Shown here: positions 31,444 through 40,993 of the stretch, piece after piece
Layout: each line of letters starts with the position of its first letter
How positions within the stretch are numbered: position 1 is the first letter of the stretch
Origin: Brachypodium distachyon
Taxonomy: Eukaryota > Streptophyta > Magnoliopsida > Poales > Poaceae
Length of the DNA stretch: 64,000 nucleotides
NCBI RefSeq assembly: GCF_000005505.3
Contig: NC_016131.3
Coordinates: 22,465,501-22,529,500 of the forward strand
Direction: 5' to 3'
Notes under the pieces: model-generated
What the model saw: the letters and a program-made list of their open reading frames with translations, nothing else
Database searches by the model: none
What the model was told of the DNA's origin: nothing
Program-made: the position numbers and the translations under genes

Positions 31444-33857
31444 CTAGCTGTCGCCGTCTTCGGCCGGGGGGTCGACGGGGGGTTCAGGCTCCGGCTTCAT
31501 CTGCATCCGCTCGACGACCTCATCGACGAACTCGCGCAGTGCTTGGGTGTGCGTGGGCTCGTCCTCGCTGTCAGACCAAGCGTCCAGCAGGGACTCGAAG
31601 GGAAATTCTGGGTCCTAGAGATGAATCCGCGGGAGGATTGTCCCGGCAACCTCCCGGGCGCAGTTGGCGACTTCGTTGGCGCCATACTTGGCGATCCAGA
31701 TATCGAGCGCCCCAAGCTTCCCCAACAAGTCGGAGAAGAAGGGGATCAGCGTCGTGACGTCCGTGCCGTCCACCTCCGCCGCCTGCAGCTCGAACTTGGG
31801 CAGCAGGTTGCGCAGCGACTCGGCGATCTTCGCCAGCTTCTCCGCCTAGAGCTGCCGCTGCCCGATCAGCGTGCCGTGATGGAGTCGGGCATCTTGCGCG
31901 GCCTTCTTGGCCTTGCTGACGTCGCCCTCCAGCTTCGCAAGCTCTAAGGCTTGGGTTGCGTTGGCCTCGCCGGCCTTGGTGAGCTCTTCCCAGACGGCGG
32001 CCAACTCGTCCTCCAGCCCGGCCGCTTTGCCTTTGACGGAGTTGAGCTCGACCTCGTGCTGAGTCGCCGCTCTCGCCGCGTCCTCGGCAGCCTTGACCTG
32101 CACCTTCAGCAGGACGCAGAGGCCTTCGATTTTGCCGCGGTAGTTGGCGATCAGCTCGCTCTTCTCGTCCAGCCGCGCCTGGGCCGTCGCGAGCACCTCA
32201 GCATGCTCCTTCCGGGACGCTTCTAGAGTTGCCGCCATTGCGTCGAGCCTTCCTTGGAGCTCCGTGCGCTGGACCTCCAGGTGCCGATGGAGCTCGGTCT
32301 CCGGGACTACCGGCTCCTGAGCAGCCTCCAGGGCTTGCCGGGCCAGCCGTGCCTCCCCTTCGGCGAGGCGTGCCTCCTCGCGCAGCCGGGAGAGTTCGCG
32401 CCGCTCTCTCTCGACAGCCTCCCGCACCTCGCCGAGTTGATTCTTGGCGGCGGTGTGGCGCTCCCTCACCTCGTTATAGGAGGTGACGAAGGCGAACTGC
32501 TGGTGCCGGACGGCGTCCAGGAACCGGTGCCCCCGCTCGAAGACGCTCGGATCCCAGGTAAAAGGATTCCAAGCGACCCCAGCGAGGGTGCCGAGGTCGG
32601 TGCCGGGGAGAGCCCCCGAGGATGATGAAGCCCCAGCTGCCGAAGTGGAGCTGGGCGCGGGGTCGCCAACTTGCTCCCGGGGGTCTTGCCGTCCTTCCCC
32701 GACAACTTCCCCCGTGTCTAAGCTCCGGGACGCCGGGGTTGGAGAGGGCTCCCTGCTTCCGGCGGGGGCCGTCCCCTGTTGGACGACGGGTGAGCCCGAG
32801 CCGGCCACGTCCGCGGCTTCGGGCGCGTCGCCAGGTGCCGCCGCGGCGGCGGCAGTCTCCACTGCTGCCGCTGTGTCCGTCGCAGCGGGGCCGGACGTGG
32901 GAGCCGTTTCCGACCCCACCTCCGTCCCCGCGGTCTCGACGACCGAGTCGGGGTTGACCACGGCCGCGCCTGTTCCGGGCGCGGGCGCACTTGTGCCTGC
33001 AACCGTGGAAAAGCATGAGGGTCGGCGGTGGTTAGTGCTATCGAAGGCGAACAAGGGCAACCGGGGCGGTTACCTTGTGCGGCCATCGGGCTTGCCGGTG
33101 CAGCCTCCCCTACCTAGCCTGCGCCAGCGGGAGCGTCCAAGGGTCTTGCCGCGGGCGAGCTGCCGCTTGCTGCAGAAAGAAAAGGTATGTTCGTGAATTG
33201 GGCAAACAGGAGTTGCGGTTGCAGAGAATCGACGAAGACATACCCGGTGCCGGCTCTGTCTCCGTCGGGGCTGGGTCGCCAAGGGACCGCGTCGGCGCTG
33301 GCCCCCAGGGCAGTGGGATCGGTGGCGCCGCCAGCGTCAGCGCGCGTCCTCTTGCTTGGCGAGCCGGGCGGGGAATCGCTCCTCGCACTCTTGCTGGTGC
33401 CCGCCGGCGAGGAGGACTTCGGAGGGTTGCACCGGAGCGCGAAGCCCCGGAAGACCCCCCGAGCAGGCGGCGCCGTGGGCGCCCGCTTTGTCGTCGTGAC
33501 CCGGAGAGCTCCGGGTGTCGATGGCGATGCCGCCGCAACGCCGGGCTCGCGGAGGTCCCCGCTACCGGAGCGAAGGCCGTCGTCGGGGCGCCGGGGACCC
33601 CCGCAGGTGCGGGCGTGGCCGGGGTCCCGGCGGGCACCTCAGGACCGGTTCCCGCCGCGGAGCTGGCGGCCGCCGCCAAGGCGGGGGCCACCGCTGAGGC
33701 ACTCGCGGCCCCTGTTGCCGCGGATGCCGCCGTGGTACCAACGGGCGCCCCGGGAGCGACGGCTGCCGCCAGGTTGGGGGCCGCTGCCGGGGCGGACGTT
33801 GCTGTCGAGGAGGTGGCTGCATCCGCCGCGAACGCCCTCGACCTTCTTACGATCAGG

Positions 33858-35182
33858 TGTTGGGAATATGCCCTAGAGGCAATCATGTATGATGTAATTC
33901 CCAAAGTATTCATAAATATTATTAAGTTGTCCTTGTTTGAACATCTGATATGTATCATTGAATATGTGATTTGATTGTGGAACTATGTATTCATGTTGTT
34001 CATACTAAATTGTCCTTAGTCATTGAGGTTGTGCTGGACACATAACCTAGACTAATGTGAAGTTGGCTGATGACTCGGTTCCACTTGTCATGGGCATGGT
34101 GATGTCATTCCATCTTACACGGACTCGGCTAAAGAGTTTAGCGAGTCGGACTGACCCATATTGAGATGCAACGAATATGTCGTCATTTGCATGTCTCAAT
34201 CAATGTAATCCTTAGACCTGAGGTTATCGCACAATCCAAGTTGTGGATCACCAACTTAGGTTCTGTCAAACGTTGTTCCGTAACAGGGCAGTTATAAAGG
34301 CAGAGTTCGGATTGACTGAGAATCAAGCTGTGTGATGTGGATAACCAAGATGGGATTTTGCCCCTCCGACTGGAGAGATATTCTCTGGGCTCTCTCGAGT
34401 GATACGATTCGGGAAGCATGGCCATGCGCGACTTGGTTAACTGTTAACCGGGTCGATCGACTAAGATTTAGTCGGATGAATCGTATATCACAGATCGAGA
34501 AGAGAGTTGAACTATTAAAGGGATGACGATTAATCGCCTATAGTTTGACAAGGTATATCATGAGGCAAAAGGGACTAATACGTATGTCACATTGGTAGGT
34601 ACGTCGTCATGACTCGATGGTACTTGGGAGTCGGCACGTTCTGCTAGGAGCCGCTACCGATTGATCGATTGAGAGTCGGACTCCAATCGTGTCCAAGTCG
34701 CCATGAGCCTGCGGGGTCACACACTTAAGAGCGGGAGCAAGTATTTGGTCGGGTTGGACCCGAACTGGAATTGGGCTGACAATGCGAGTTGGACTCGCAG
34801 AGTGGATGGGCCACAAGTGTTGGAGCCCACTTCCACTCGGTATATAAGCAAGGGCGTAGGATGCCTAAGGGGCACGGTTTTTCCACTCTCATGCGTTGAG
34901 AACCCTAGCCCTATTCAGTCCAACCGTCGCACCGGACCTAGCAGTCCGCCGCCGGAGCTCCTCCTCGTACGTGTGGATACCGGCAGAGGTGCTGTATGTT
35001 CAGCACTTCGACGATCGCGGGATTGGATCGGCTGGATCAGATCGAGGGACTGCACTGCATCAAGGCGCCGCATCGATAATCCGCAACCGCACGTCTAGTG
35101 GTAATACTCGTGGCCTTCTACCTCGGCTAGATCTTGGGAGTTCGCGTAGGAAAAGTTTTGTTTATCTCTACGCGCCCCTTCA
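33858..35182 (+). mobile_element. Solo LTR, copia (Angela-like) type, inside the antisense ORF
   Basis: Begins TGTTGGGAATATGCCCTAGA and ends ..CGCCCCTTCA, so TG..CA, 1325 bp. Perfect 5-bp duplications TCAGG lie at 33853-33857 and 35183-35187. The TGTTGGGAATATGCCC start is that of an abundant grass copia LTR family. A TATA box (TATATAAG at 34841) points rightward. No internal region or second LTR remains, so it arose by LTR-LTR recombination. Confidence 0.95.
34841..34848 (+). promoter_or_regulatory. TATA box of the solo LTR
   Basis: TATATAAG in the LTR, with transcript start expected about 30 bp downstream. It points antisense to the interrupted ORF. Confidence 0.55.
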
Positions 35183-36756
35183 TCAGGGGCGTGCTGTCGC
35201 TGCTTTCCTCGTCGTCGTCCTCCACGGCGACAACTTCCGGGGACGCAGCCACCTGGCCCGCCTCGTCGTCTAGCGACCGGAGGGAAGGCCGGCTGGGCTC
35301 GGACCCGCCCTCGCTCTCCTCGAGCACCTGCTTCCCGCGGGGTGCTTGTGGGGGAGCGTGTGGGACACGGGTGGGGGTGTCGTCCATCAGCCCCCACTCG
35401 TTGCAGGGCGAGAAGGCGCCGACGATGTCGCTGAGCGTCCTGACACCGGCATGGAGAGCGGAGACCCCCGGCGGGAACTCCGTCGACTGGAAGACCTCGC
35501 CGGAGATCCCCCTCACCCACGTCCTGAGGGACTCCAGGTCCATGCCGTCCTCCTGGAGGCGTGTCCTGTCCCCGGAGCCCGCGTACATCCACGCGGGCCG
35601 GGAACGCAGCTGCAGCGGGGCTATGCGCCAATGGACGAAGGTGCGCGCCACGTATACATCTGTGAGCCCCGCTAGCCGCAACGCCTTGATCTTCTCCACA
35701 ATGGGGAGGAGGTCGGCGTCGCGGTGGTACCTATCCTGCCAGCCGATCTGGGGCACCGGCAGCCCCGTCGGCGGCTGGATGAACTCCTGGGGGTCCTCCA
35801 CTCGGACCCAGCACCAGTCGCCCTGCCACTCTTTTTCGATCTTCTTCCCCGACCGGACGATGAACTCCGACTTCATCTGGTCGCGGGCGCGGAAAACCAC
35901 CCCCGACGACATCCCCTTCGCGTTGTCGATGCATGGGTAAAAGTAATGGCGGAAGAGCCCCACCGACGGCATCACCCCCACGAACGCCTCGTAGAGGAAC
36001 TGGAAGGTGGCGAGGAGGAAGAGCGTGGTGGGGTGGAGCTGCTCCACCCGCAACTGATAGGACTCCATCAGCGCGTGGAGGAACAGAGAGAAGGGCGGCA
36101 CCATGCCGCAGAGGAGGAAGCGTGCGAACACCCGGAAGTCGTTATCCTAGTGTTCGACGCCCGCCGGGAAGATTTGCGTCTCCCCGTGCTCCTTGAAGTT
36201 GGAAGCGACGGCGTGCCGAAGCTTCCCCAGCGCCTCGCTGTTGTATCCGGGCCGGAAGAAGGCGACTGTGGCGCGCATCTCCCGCCTCTTCTGGTCCTTG
36301 GCGGCGGCCGCTTTGAGTGCTGCCTTGGTCTTGCTGGTCGCGGGCTTTTTCGAAGACTAGACCTCCTTCCCCTTCCTGGTGGTGGGGGGCGCCATGGGGA
36401 GCGAGGGCGGAAGCTGGCAGGAACGCAGGGATGCGAGATGCGGAAGAGGATGGAGGCGAAAGGGCAAAGTGTTGCTCCCCTGTTGGCAACAGTGGAAGCT
36501 TTATGGTGCCCGGTCGTTTGGTAACGGCCGGTTCCGTACCCTACGGGTGCGCGGGGATAACTCCTAATCACTGAGAGTAATGCGCGGAGTGGCCTTAACT
36601 ACCCTATTTGGGGGGAGTTAGGGCGGAAATCTCACGCCCCACTACTCTGCTTTTACTGATCGGGGGCCCACGCGTCGGTTAAGGGCGTAGCCCGGCAACT
36701 GACTAGAGGGAGACCCTTTCGGGAGCAGGTGACGCCGGCCCACGCCCGGGGGCTAC

Positions 36757-37749
36757 TGTCGCACCAGTGGCATTCGGGATACCACCGTTGCGCGACGCGT
36801 GGGCCCCTACCCCGGGTTCCTGGGAAGGTCTCACCCCGGGGAGCGCCGACGGGCTTCCCGGCAAGCTACCAGCCCGAAAGGGGCTAGCGGGGCTTTGGGG
36901 AATATTCCCGCTTAGGCACCTCCCAGGGAGCTGCTTCCCGGGAGGAGGTTCTCGGGTGCGCTGGGCCCGGGTGCTTCCCGGGTCGACTTGCGGGGACTGG
37001 GGGTTCCCGGACGCGTGCCCCCGCCTCGGGTCGTGGGGCCCACCAGACAGCGCCGTGCGGGCGCGGAGCGCGCGGTCCCACCAACGCAAGGAGTAAGGCG
37101 CGCGGCTCAGTAAACGAGCCGACCGACGGGTAGTTACCCGTCCGATCCAAGGAACAGTGGTTGTCCAATCCTACCCTAGGGTCTTAGGCCCCTAGCAGCG
37201 GAGGTGGCACCCATGCATGCCGCCAGCTCGCCGGGGAGAGTTGCGTGCCTCCCTGTTGGACACTTGTAGCCCATGCATCGTGGCACATGTGGCATCCCCT
37301 TGTGTATAAAAGGAGGACCCATGCCAACGGTCAAGGGGGTTAGACGGTTGACGGGTCAGACAATTGGGAGGGTAGTGAGTTGGTCAGTTGGTTTCGGTGG
37401 ACGGCAAGCAGAGAATAGTAAGGAGTACTTAGACATTGAGAGGAAGCCCGGGAACGCCCCCGGCAAAAAACACTTGTAAATGTTTGAGCCGCAATCAATA
37501 TCAGTTCAGACAGGCAGGACGTAGGGTTTTACACCTCCGGGTGGCCCGAACTTGGGTAAAAAACGGGTGTGCATTTATTTTGGTACCAGCACGCCCTCTT
37601 GGCACTTGGTCTCGCCGGCCCCATAGGGCCTCATCGGCCGTGCCGGCGATAACCGGGTCTCCGTCCCAGACGCCCCTACCGAACCTAAAAGGGGGACGTG
37701 GCTGCACGCCCTCGGTGTCGGAGCACCGAGCGACGACAGTGTGCTAACA
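36757..37749 (+). repeat. 3' LTR of the Tat element
   Basis: Starts TGTCGCACCAGTGG right after a PPT-like CCCGGGGGCTAC and ends GTGTGCTAACA, 993 bp. It borders CACTA coding sequence on the right (37750). A TATA motif (TATAAAAG at 37305) is on the plus strand. The 5' LTR is missing from the window. Confidence 0.75.
37305..37312 (+). promoter_or_regulatory. TATA box of the Tat 3' LTR
   Basis: TATAAAAG; fits the plus orientation of pol. Confidence 0.5.
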
Positions 37750-39691
37750 TTTGATCCAGGGACTAGCACAGTTTACACAGACGTCCAGATCCTTACGGGT
37801 CTGGGTCGCCATAGCCGGCGCTGGTAGAGATACCAAGCTTGTAGGCCACATAATCCAGTAGTTTGGACAACCGCCTAGGATATCCACACCTTCCTCCGGA
37901 CGTAGCGGGATAGCATAATCCCGATGCTCCTCGACGACGGAGTCCACCATCACACTCACTTGTGCGTCAGTCATGAGAATGCCGTGCACCAGTGGCGGTG
38001 ATTGTCTGGGCATCAGGCGGCCAATGGCGCCTACAGGCTTCCCAGGCTTGTCAACGTGGATATGACACTTCACCGGTGCCTGCGCGTAACAAGAAGAAGG
38101 CATATGTGTGTAACATCTTTATTCATGAAGGTAAGGAGTGAAAAAAAGTTTTGAAAAGATTGCTTACAAGGATGTTGTCGCTCGGACCCGGATCGTTATC
38201 CCGGATGCCCTCGCTTGGGGAAGGTTGGCTAGCGGGGGGGTTGTCCATGATAGGAGCCGGGCTGTAACCTGGGGTGTAAGTGTTTTCGTCCTCCATACGT
38301 GTGTCGGAGGCGGCGCTGCTCTTCAGTGGAGTGCTCTTTCGCGGGGGAAGAGGAGGAAGGAGGTTCCTCAAACCTTCCACTCCTCCCCCGAGTATGGCGC
38401 CAAGGGCGGGGTGGTCTTTGGCCAATGCCGACACCAAATGATGGACGGCTTGCTCTGCATATTCCCGTGACACCTCTTGAGAGACGATAGATGCCTGCTC
38501 TCGCGTCTCCACCTTAGCTTGTTCTATTATCTCAAAAGAACCGGGGAGCTTTTTCTGGATCCTGCTTCGCTTCGGAGCAGGCGGGAAATAATAATTCCTG
38601 GAGGCCCCTTCGCCTTCTCTTAGAACACGGCCCGTGTGCTCCGCCTTTTGCAAGCCGGCGGTCACAACCGACTCCCACCTCTTGCTCTGGACGGGGTTGT
38701 CGGAGGTTTCTGACCTCTTGCTCTCCTCCCATTTGTGGGCTTTTTCCTGTTATCATATAAGACAGGTCATGAGTCTATATGGATCAGGAATGTCATAATT
38801 AACGCCGAAAACAACTAAATGCACGTGAACCCTTACCGTAAATTTTTTAACAGGCAGCTGCATTGGCTCAATGCCCGCCCACTCCTCGGGTGTCATGTGC
38901 TGACGTACATATTCTCTAGCACGTTGGTCCTCCAACATGTCATGCACTGGAGGCACCCTACCTGCCGCCTCGAGAATTCGGTCCTGCTTGCGCCAGACCT
39001 TCTTCTTCCCCTCTTTCCCTGCACTCCCTAGCCTGTGGTTCAAGGGCTTCCTCGCGCGCAACACCCTCATGCGTTCACTCTTCGCAATGAAAGCAGGGTC
39101 AGACGATTCCTTCTTGAACTTTTCCCATTCGGCCTCATCAGTTACCGACGGCCATTTCTTCTTGATGATTTCGTAGGGTTTGTCCATCCACCTTCTAGCG
39201 GTGGTTTTCCAATTAGCAAGTCCATTGCGGACTGCTATGTTGACGGCAGCTAGGAATCGCTCGCGCCACTCGTCGGTGACTTGGAACCTCCTTGCAACGT
39301 CCGCGATGCACGTGTTTCTAACGACTTGGGAGATGTCACTCCACTCGTCGGTGATCTTGCAATACTTGCGTGCAAGGGCTCCACAGGTCGTTGCGAAGGC
39401 CTTCTATGCCCTCTCAAGCGACTCCGGGTGGCCTCTCTCAGAGTGCCGGGTGACCACGTAACAGAACTCCTTCAAGTTGTGGCTCCTGCTCGGCGTCTTC
39501 TTCCTTTGCTTCTTAGCGGGAGTTTCAGAAGCCCGCGGGTTACTCTCTTCCACCCGTCGCTCGTTGTCGCGCTCTTCTGAACGAGAGCTACCTGAGCCAG
39601 AGCTGGCAATTTGCTCTCCCGATGAAGACTCTTCATCGACACGATCTACCTCCTCCCGATCAAGAACTGGTTTCTGACTACTCTTGCCCAT
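37750..39691 (-). pseudogene. CACTA second gene, 5' part (Transposase_24-like)
   Basis: Starts at ATG 39691 (MGKSSQKPVLDREEVDRV) with a Ser/Glu-rich lead, then NLKEFCYVVTRHSERGHPES, an in-frame TAG (39404-39406), KAFATTCGALARKYCKITD and WREFL-type sequence, MDKPYEIIKKKWPSVTDEAE. This is the Ptta/En/Spm plant transposase signature (PF03004-like). Introns are inferred at about 38842 (donor GTAAGG) and from about 38170 (GTAAGC) to an acceptor near 38084. A charged middle region and a block HVDKPGKPVGAIGRLMPRQS.., GVDILGGCPNYWIMWPTSLV follow. The gene is cut at 37749 by the retrotransposon block and resumes at 24106. It is transcribed in the same direction as TNP2. Confidence 0.75.
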
Positions 39692-40000
39692 TTCGTATCT
39701 ATGCCATCAAAACCCTCAAATATATCGGCCGAAATTTTTGGCATGACCTATGCTAAAAAACTAGCAAATTTTGTCTACTAGGAGCTCGAAACATGCATAA
39801 AAAACCCACCTGCATATGTACCCCCTCGGCACGATGGCCGGCCCCTTCTCCAATGACCCGACACGATGGTCGGGCCCACAATTCAATACTCAATTCTACA
39901 AAATACTATATCAAATTCATGTATCAAATACTACATGTATAGCATTTAAAACATCATGTATATAGCATATAAAAAACCTAACATCATGTATCATGTGTGC
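39692..40000. other. CACTA intergenic spacer
   Basis: Between the two CACTA genes. AT-rich, no ORF. Confidence 0.5.
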
Positions 40001-40440
40001 TACAAATTAGAGAAATGAACATCTAAATCCTAACTACAATGCCCATGTTTACAAATTAGCTATTACAATTAGCTATTCCAATATGTACGTGTGCTCACGT
40101 TTACAAATTAGGGAAATGTACATCTAAATCCTAACTACCATGCCCATGTTTACAAAATTAGCTATTACAATTAGCTATTTCAATATGTACGTGTGCCCAC
40201 GTTTACAAATTAGGGAAATGTACATCTAAATCCTAACTACAATGCCCATGTTTACAAATTAGCTATTACAATTAGCTATTCCAATATGTACGTGTGCCCA
40301 TGTTTACAAATTAGGGAAATGTACATCTAAATCCTAACTACAATGCTAATCCTATATATCATGTATACGTGTGCCCATGTTTACAAATTAGGGAAATGTA
40401 CATCTAAATCCTAACTACAATGCTAATCCTAAATTAACAG
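40001..40440. repeat. About 101-bp tandem repeat array inside the CACTA element
   Basis: TACAAATTAG-GAAATG starts units at 40001, 40102, 40204, 40305 and 40382; periods 101, 102, 101 and 77 bp. The last unit is a shortened variant. Each unit contains TTTACAAATTAG twice. Confidence 0.9.
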
Positions 40441-40993
40441 CAAACCCTAACCTAACCCTAAATTAACAGCAAACCCAAACCCTAACCCTAAGAGGAGAGG
40501 GAGGGAGGCAGAGGAGAAGGAGGCGCGCACCTGTGGGTCGGGTCGTCGCGGAGGAAGACGGCGCGGGCTCGGGGACGGCGGCGCGGAGGAAGACGACGCG
40601 GCGTCGGGCTCGGGGTCGGAGGAGAGCTCGGGGACGACGGCGCGGGCTCGGGGAGGGTGGCCGGAGGAGGAAGACGACGGCGCGCGCGGGCTCGGGGACG
40701 GCGGCGGCGGGAAGAGGGAGACGGCGGCACGGGCTCGGGAACGGCGGCAGCGTCGGGCTCGGGGTATCGGGCTCGGGCTACTAGTGCTTCTAATTTCAAA
40801 TTTCATGACACATAATTTCATGACACAATTCATTGTAAAAATTCATTACATGCATACAAATTTCATGACACATAATTTCATCACATAATTTCAATTAGTA
40901 CAAAGTTTGCATTAAGATTCAGTACGAGTACATTTTTACAATGAGACTACTAGTGCTTCTCCTTCCTTCGATACAATTAGTACAAAGTTTGCA
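40441..40993. other. Telo-box-like motifs and GC-rich simple repeat in the CACTA spacer
   Basis: 40443-40492 has several AACCCTAA-type motifs. 40530-40790 is a GC-rich run of GGCTCGGGGACGGCGG-like units that is open in several frames on both strands, so I do not call it coding. 40800-40990 has duplicated AT-rich segments (ATTTCATGACACATAATTTC twice). Confidence 0.5.

Larger units (their letters stand above)
31444..36395 (-). pseudogene. Antisense ORF of the Tat element (gypsy-type 'transposase' domain, coiled coil)
   Basis: Starts at ATG 36395 (MAPPTTRKGKEV) and ends GDS-stop at 31444. N-terminal half carries the plant 'putative gypsy-type transposon' domain (PF04195-like): FRVFARFLLCGMVPPFSLFL, LHPTTLFLLATFQFLYEAFV, FRHYFYP. 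A low-complexity Ala/Pro region follows, then a long coiled coil (REAVERERRELSRLREEARL.., LEAAQE, EELTKAGEANATQALELAKL). Two GT..AG introns, 33170-33243 and 32997-33073, keep the frame. Five in-frame stops occur, all TAG (36357, 36147, 33114, 31846, 31615). A solo LTR (33858-35182) interrupts it; the frame is continuous across its target site. Role in the element is unknown. Confidence 0.75.
26931..37749 (+). mobile_element. Tat-lineage Ty3/gypsy retrotransposon, 5'-truncated
   Basis: Order on the plus strand: end of RT, RNase H, second (archaeal-type) RNase H, integrase, a long 3' spacer, an antisense ORF, a PPT-like CCCGGGGGCTAC (36745-36756) and a 3' LTR (36757-37749). A second RNase H and an antisense ORF between pol and the 3' LTR are hallmarks of the Tat lineage (RIRE2, Grande, Ogre relatives). 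Gag, protease, most of RT and the 5' LTR are missing; the left edge joins the Tekay-like LTR at about 26930. Confidence 0.8.

Noticed and set aside
31444..36395. Amber-codon reassignment or read-through in the antisense ORF
   Set aside because: Simple C-to-T decay at CHG sites explains all five TAG codons, and the element is already broken in pol.
40001..40440. Regularly spaced repeats resembling a CRISPR array
   Set aside because: Units are directly adjacent 101-bp tandem repeats without unique spacers, in a plant transposon.
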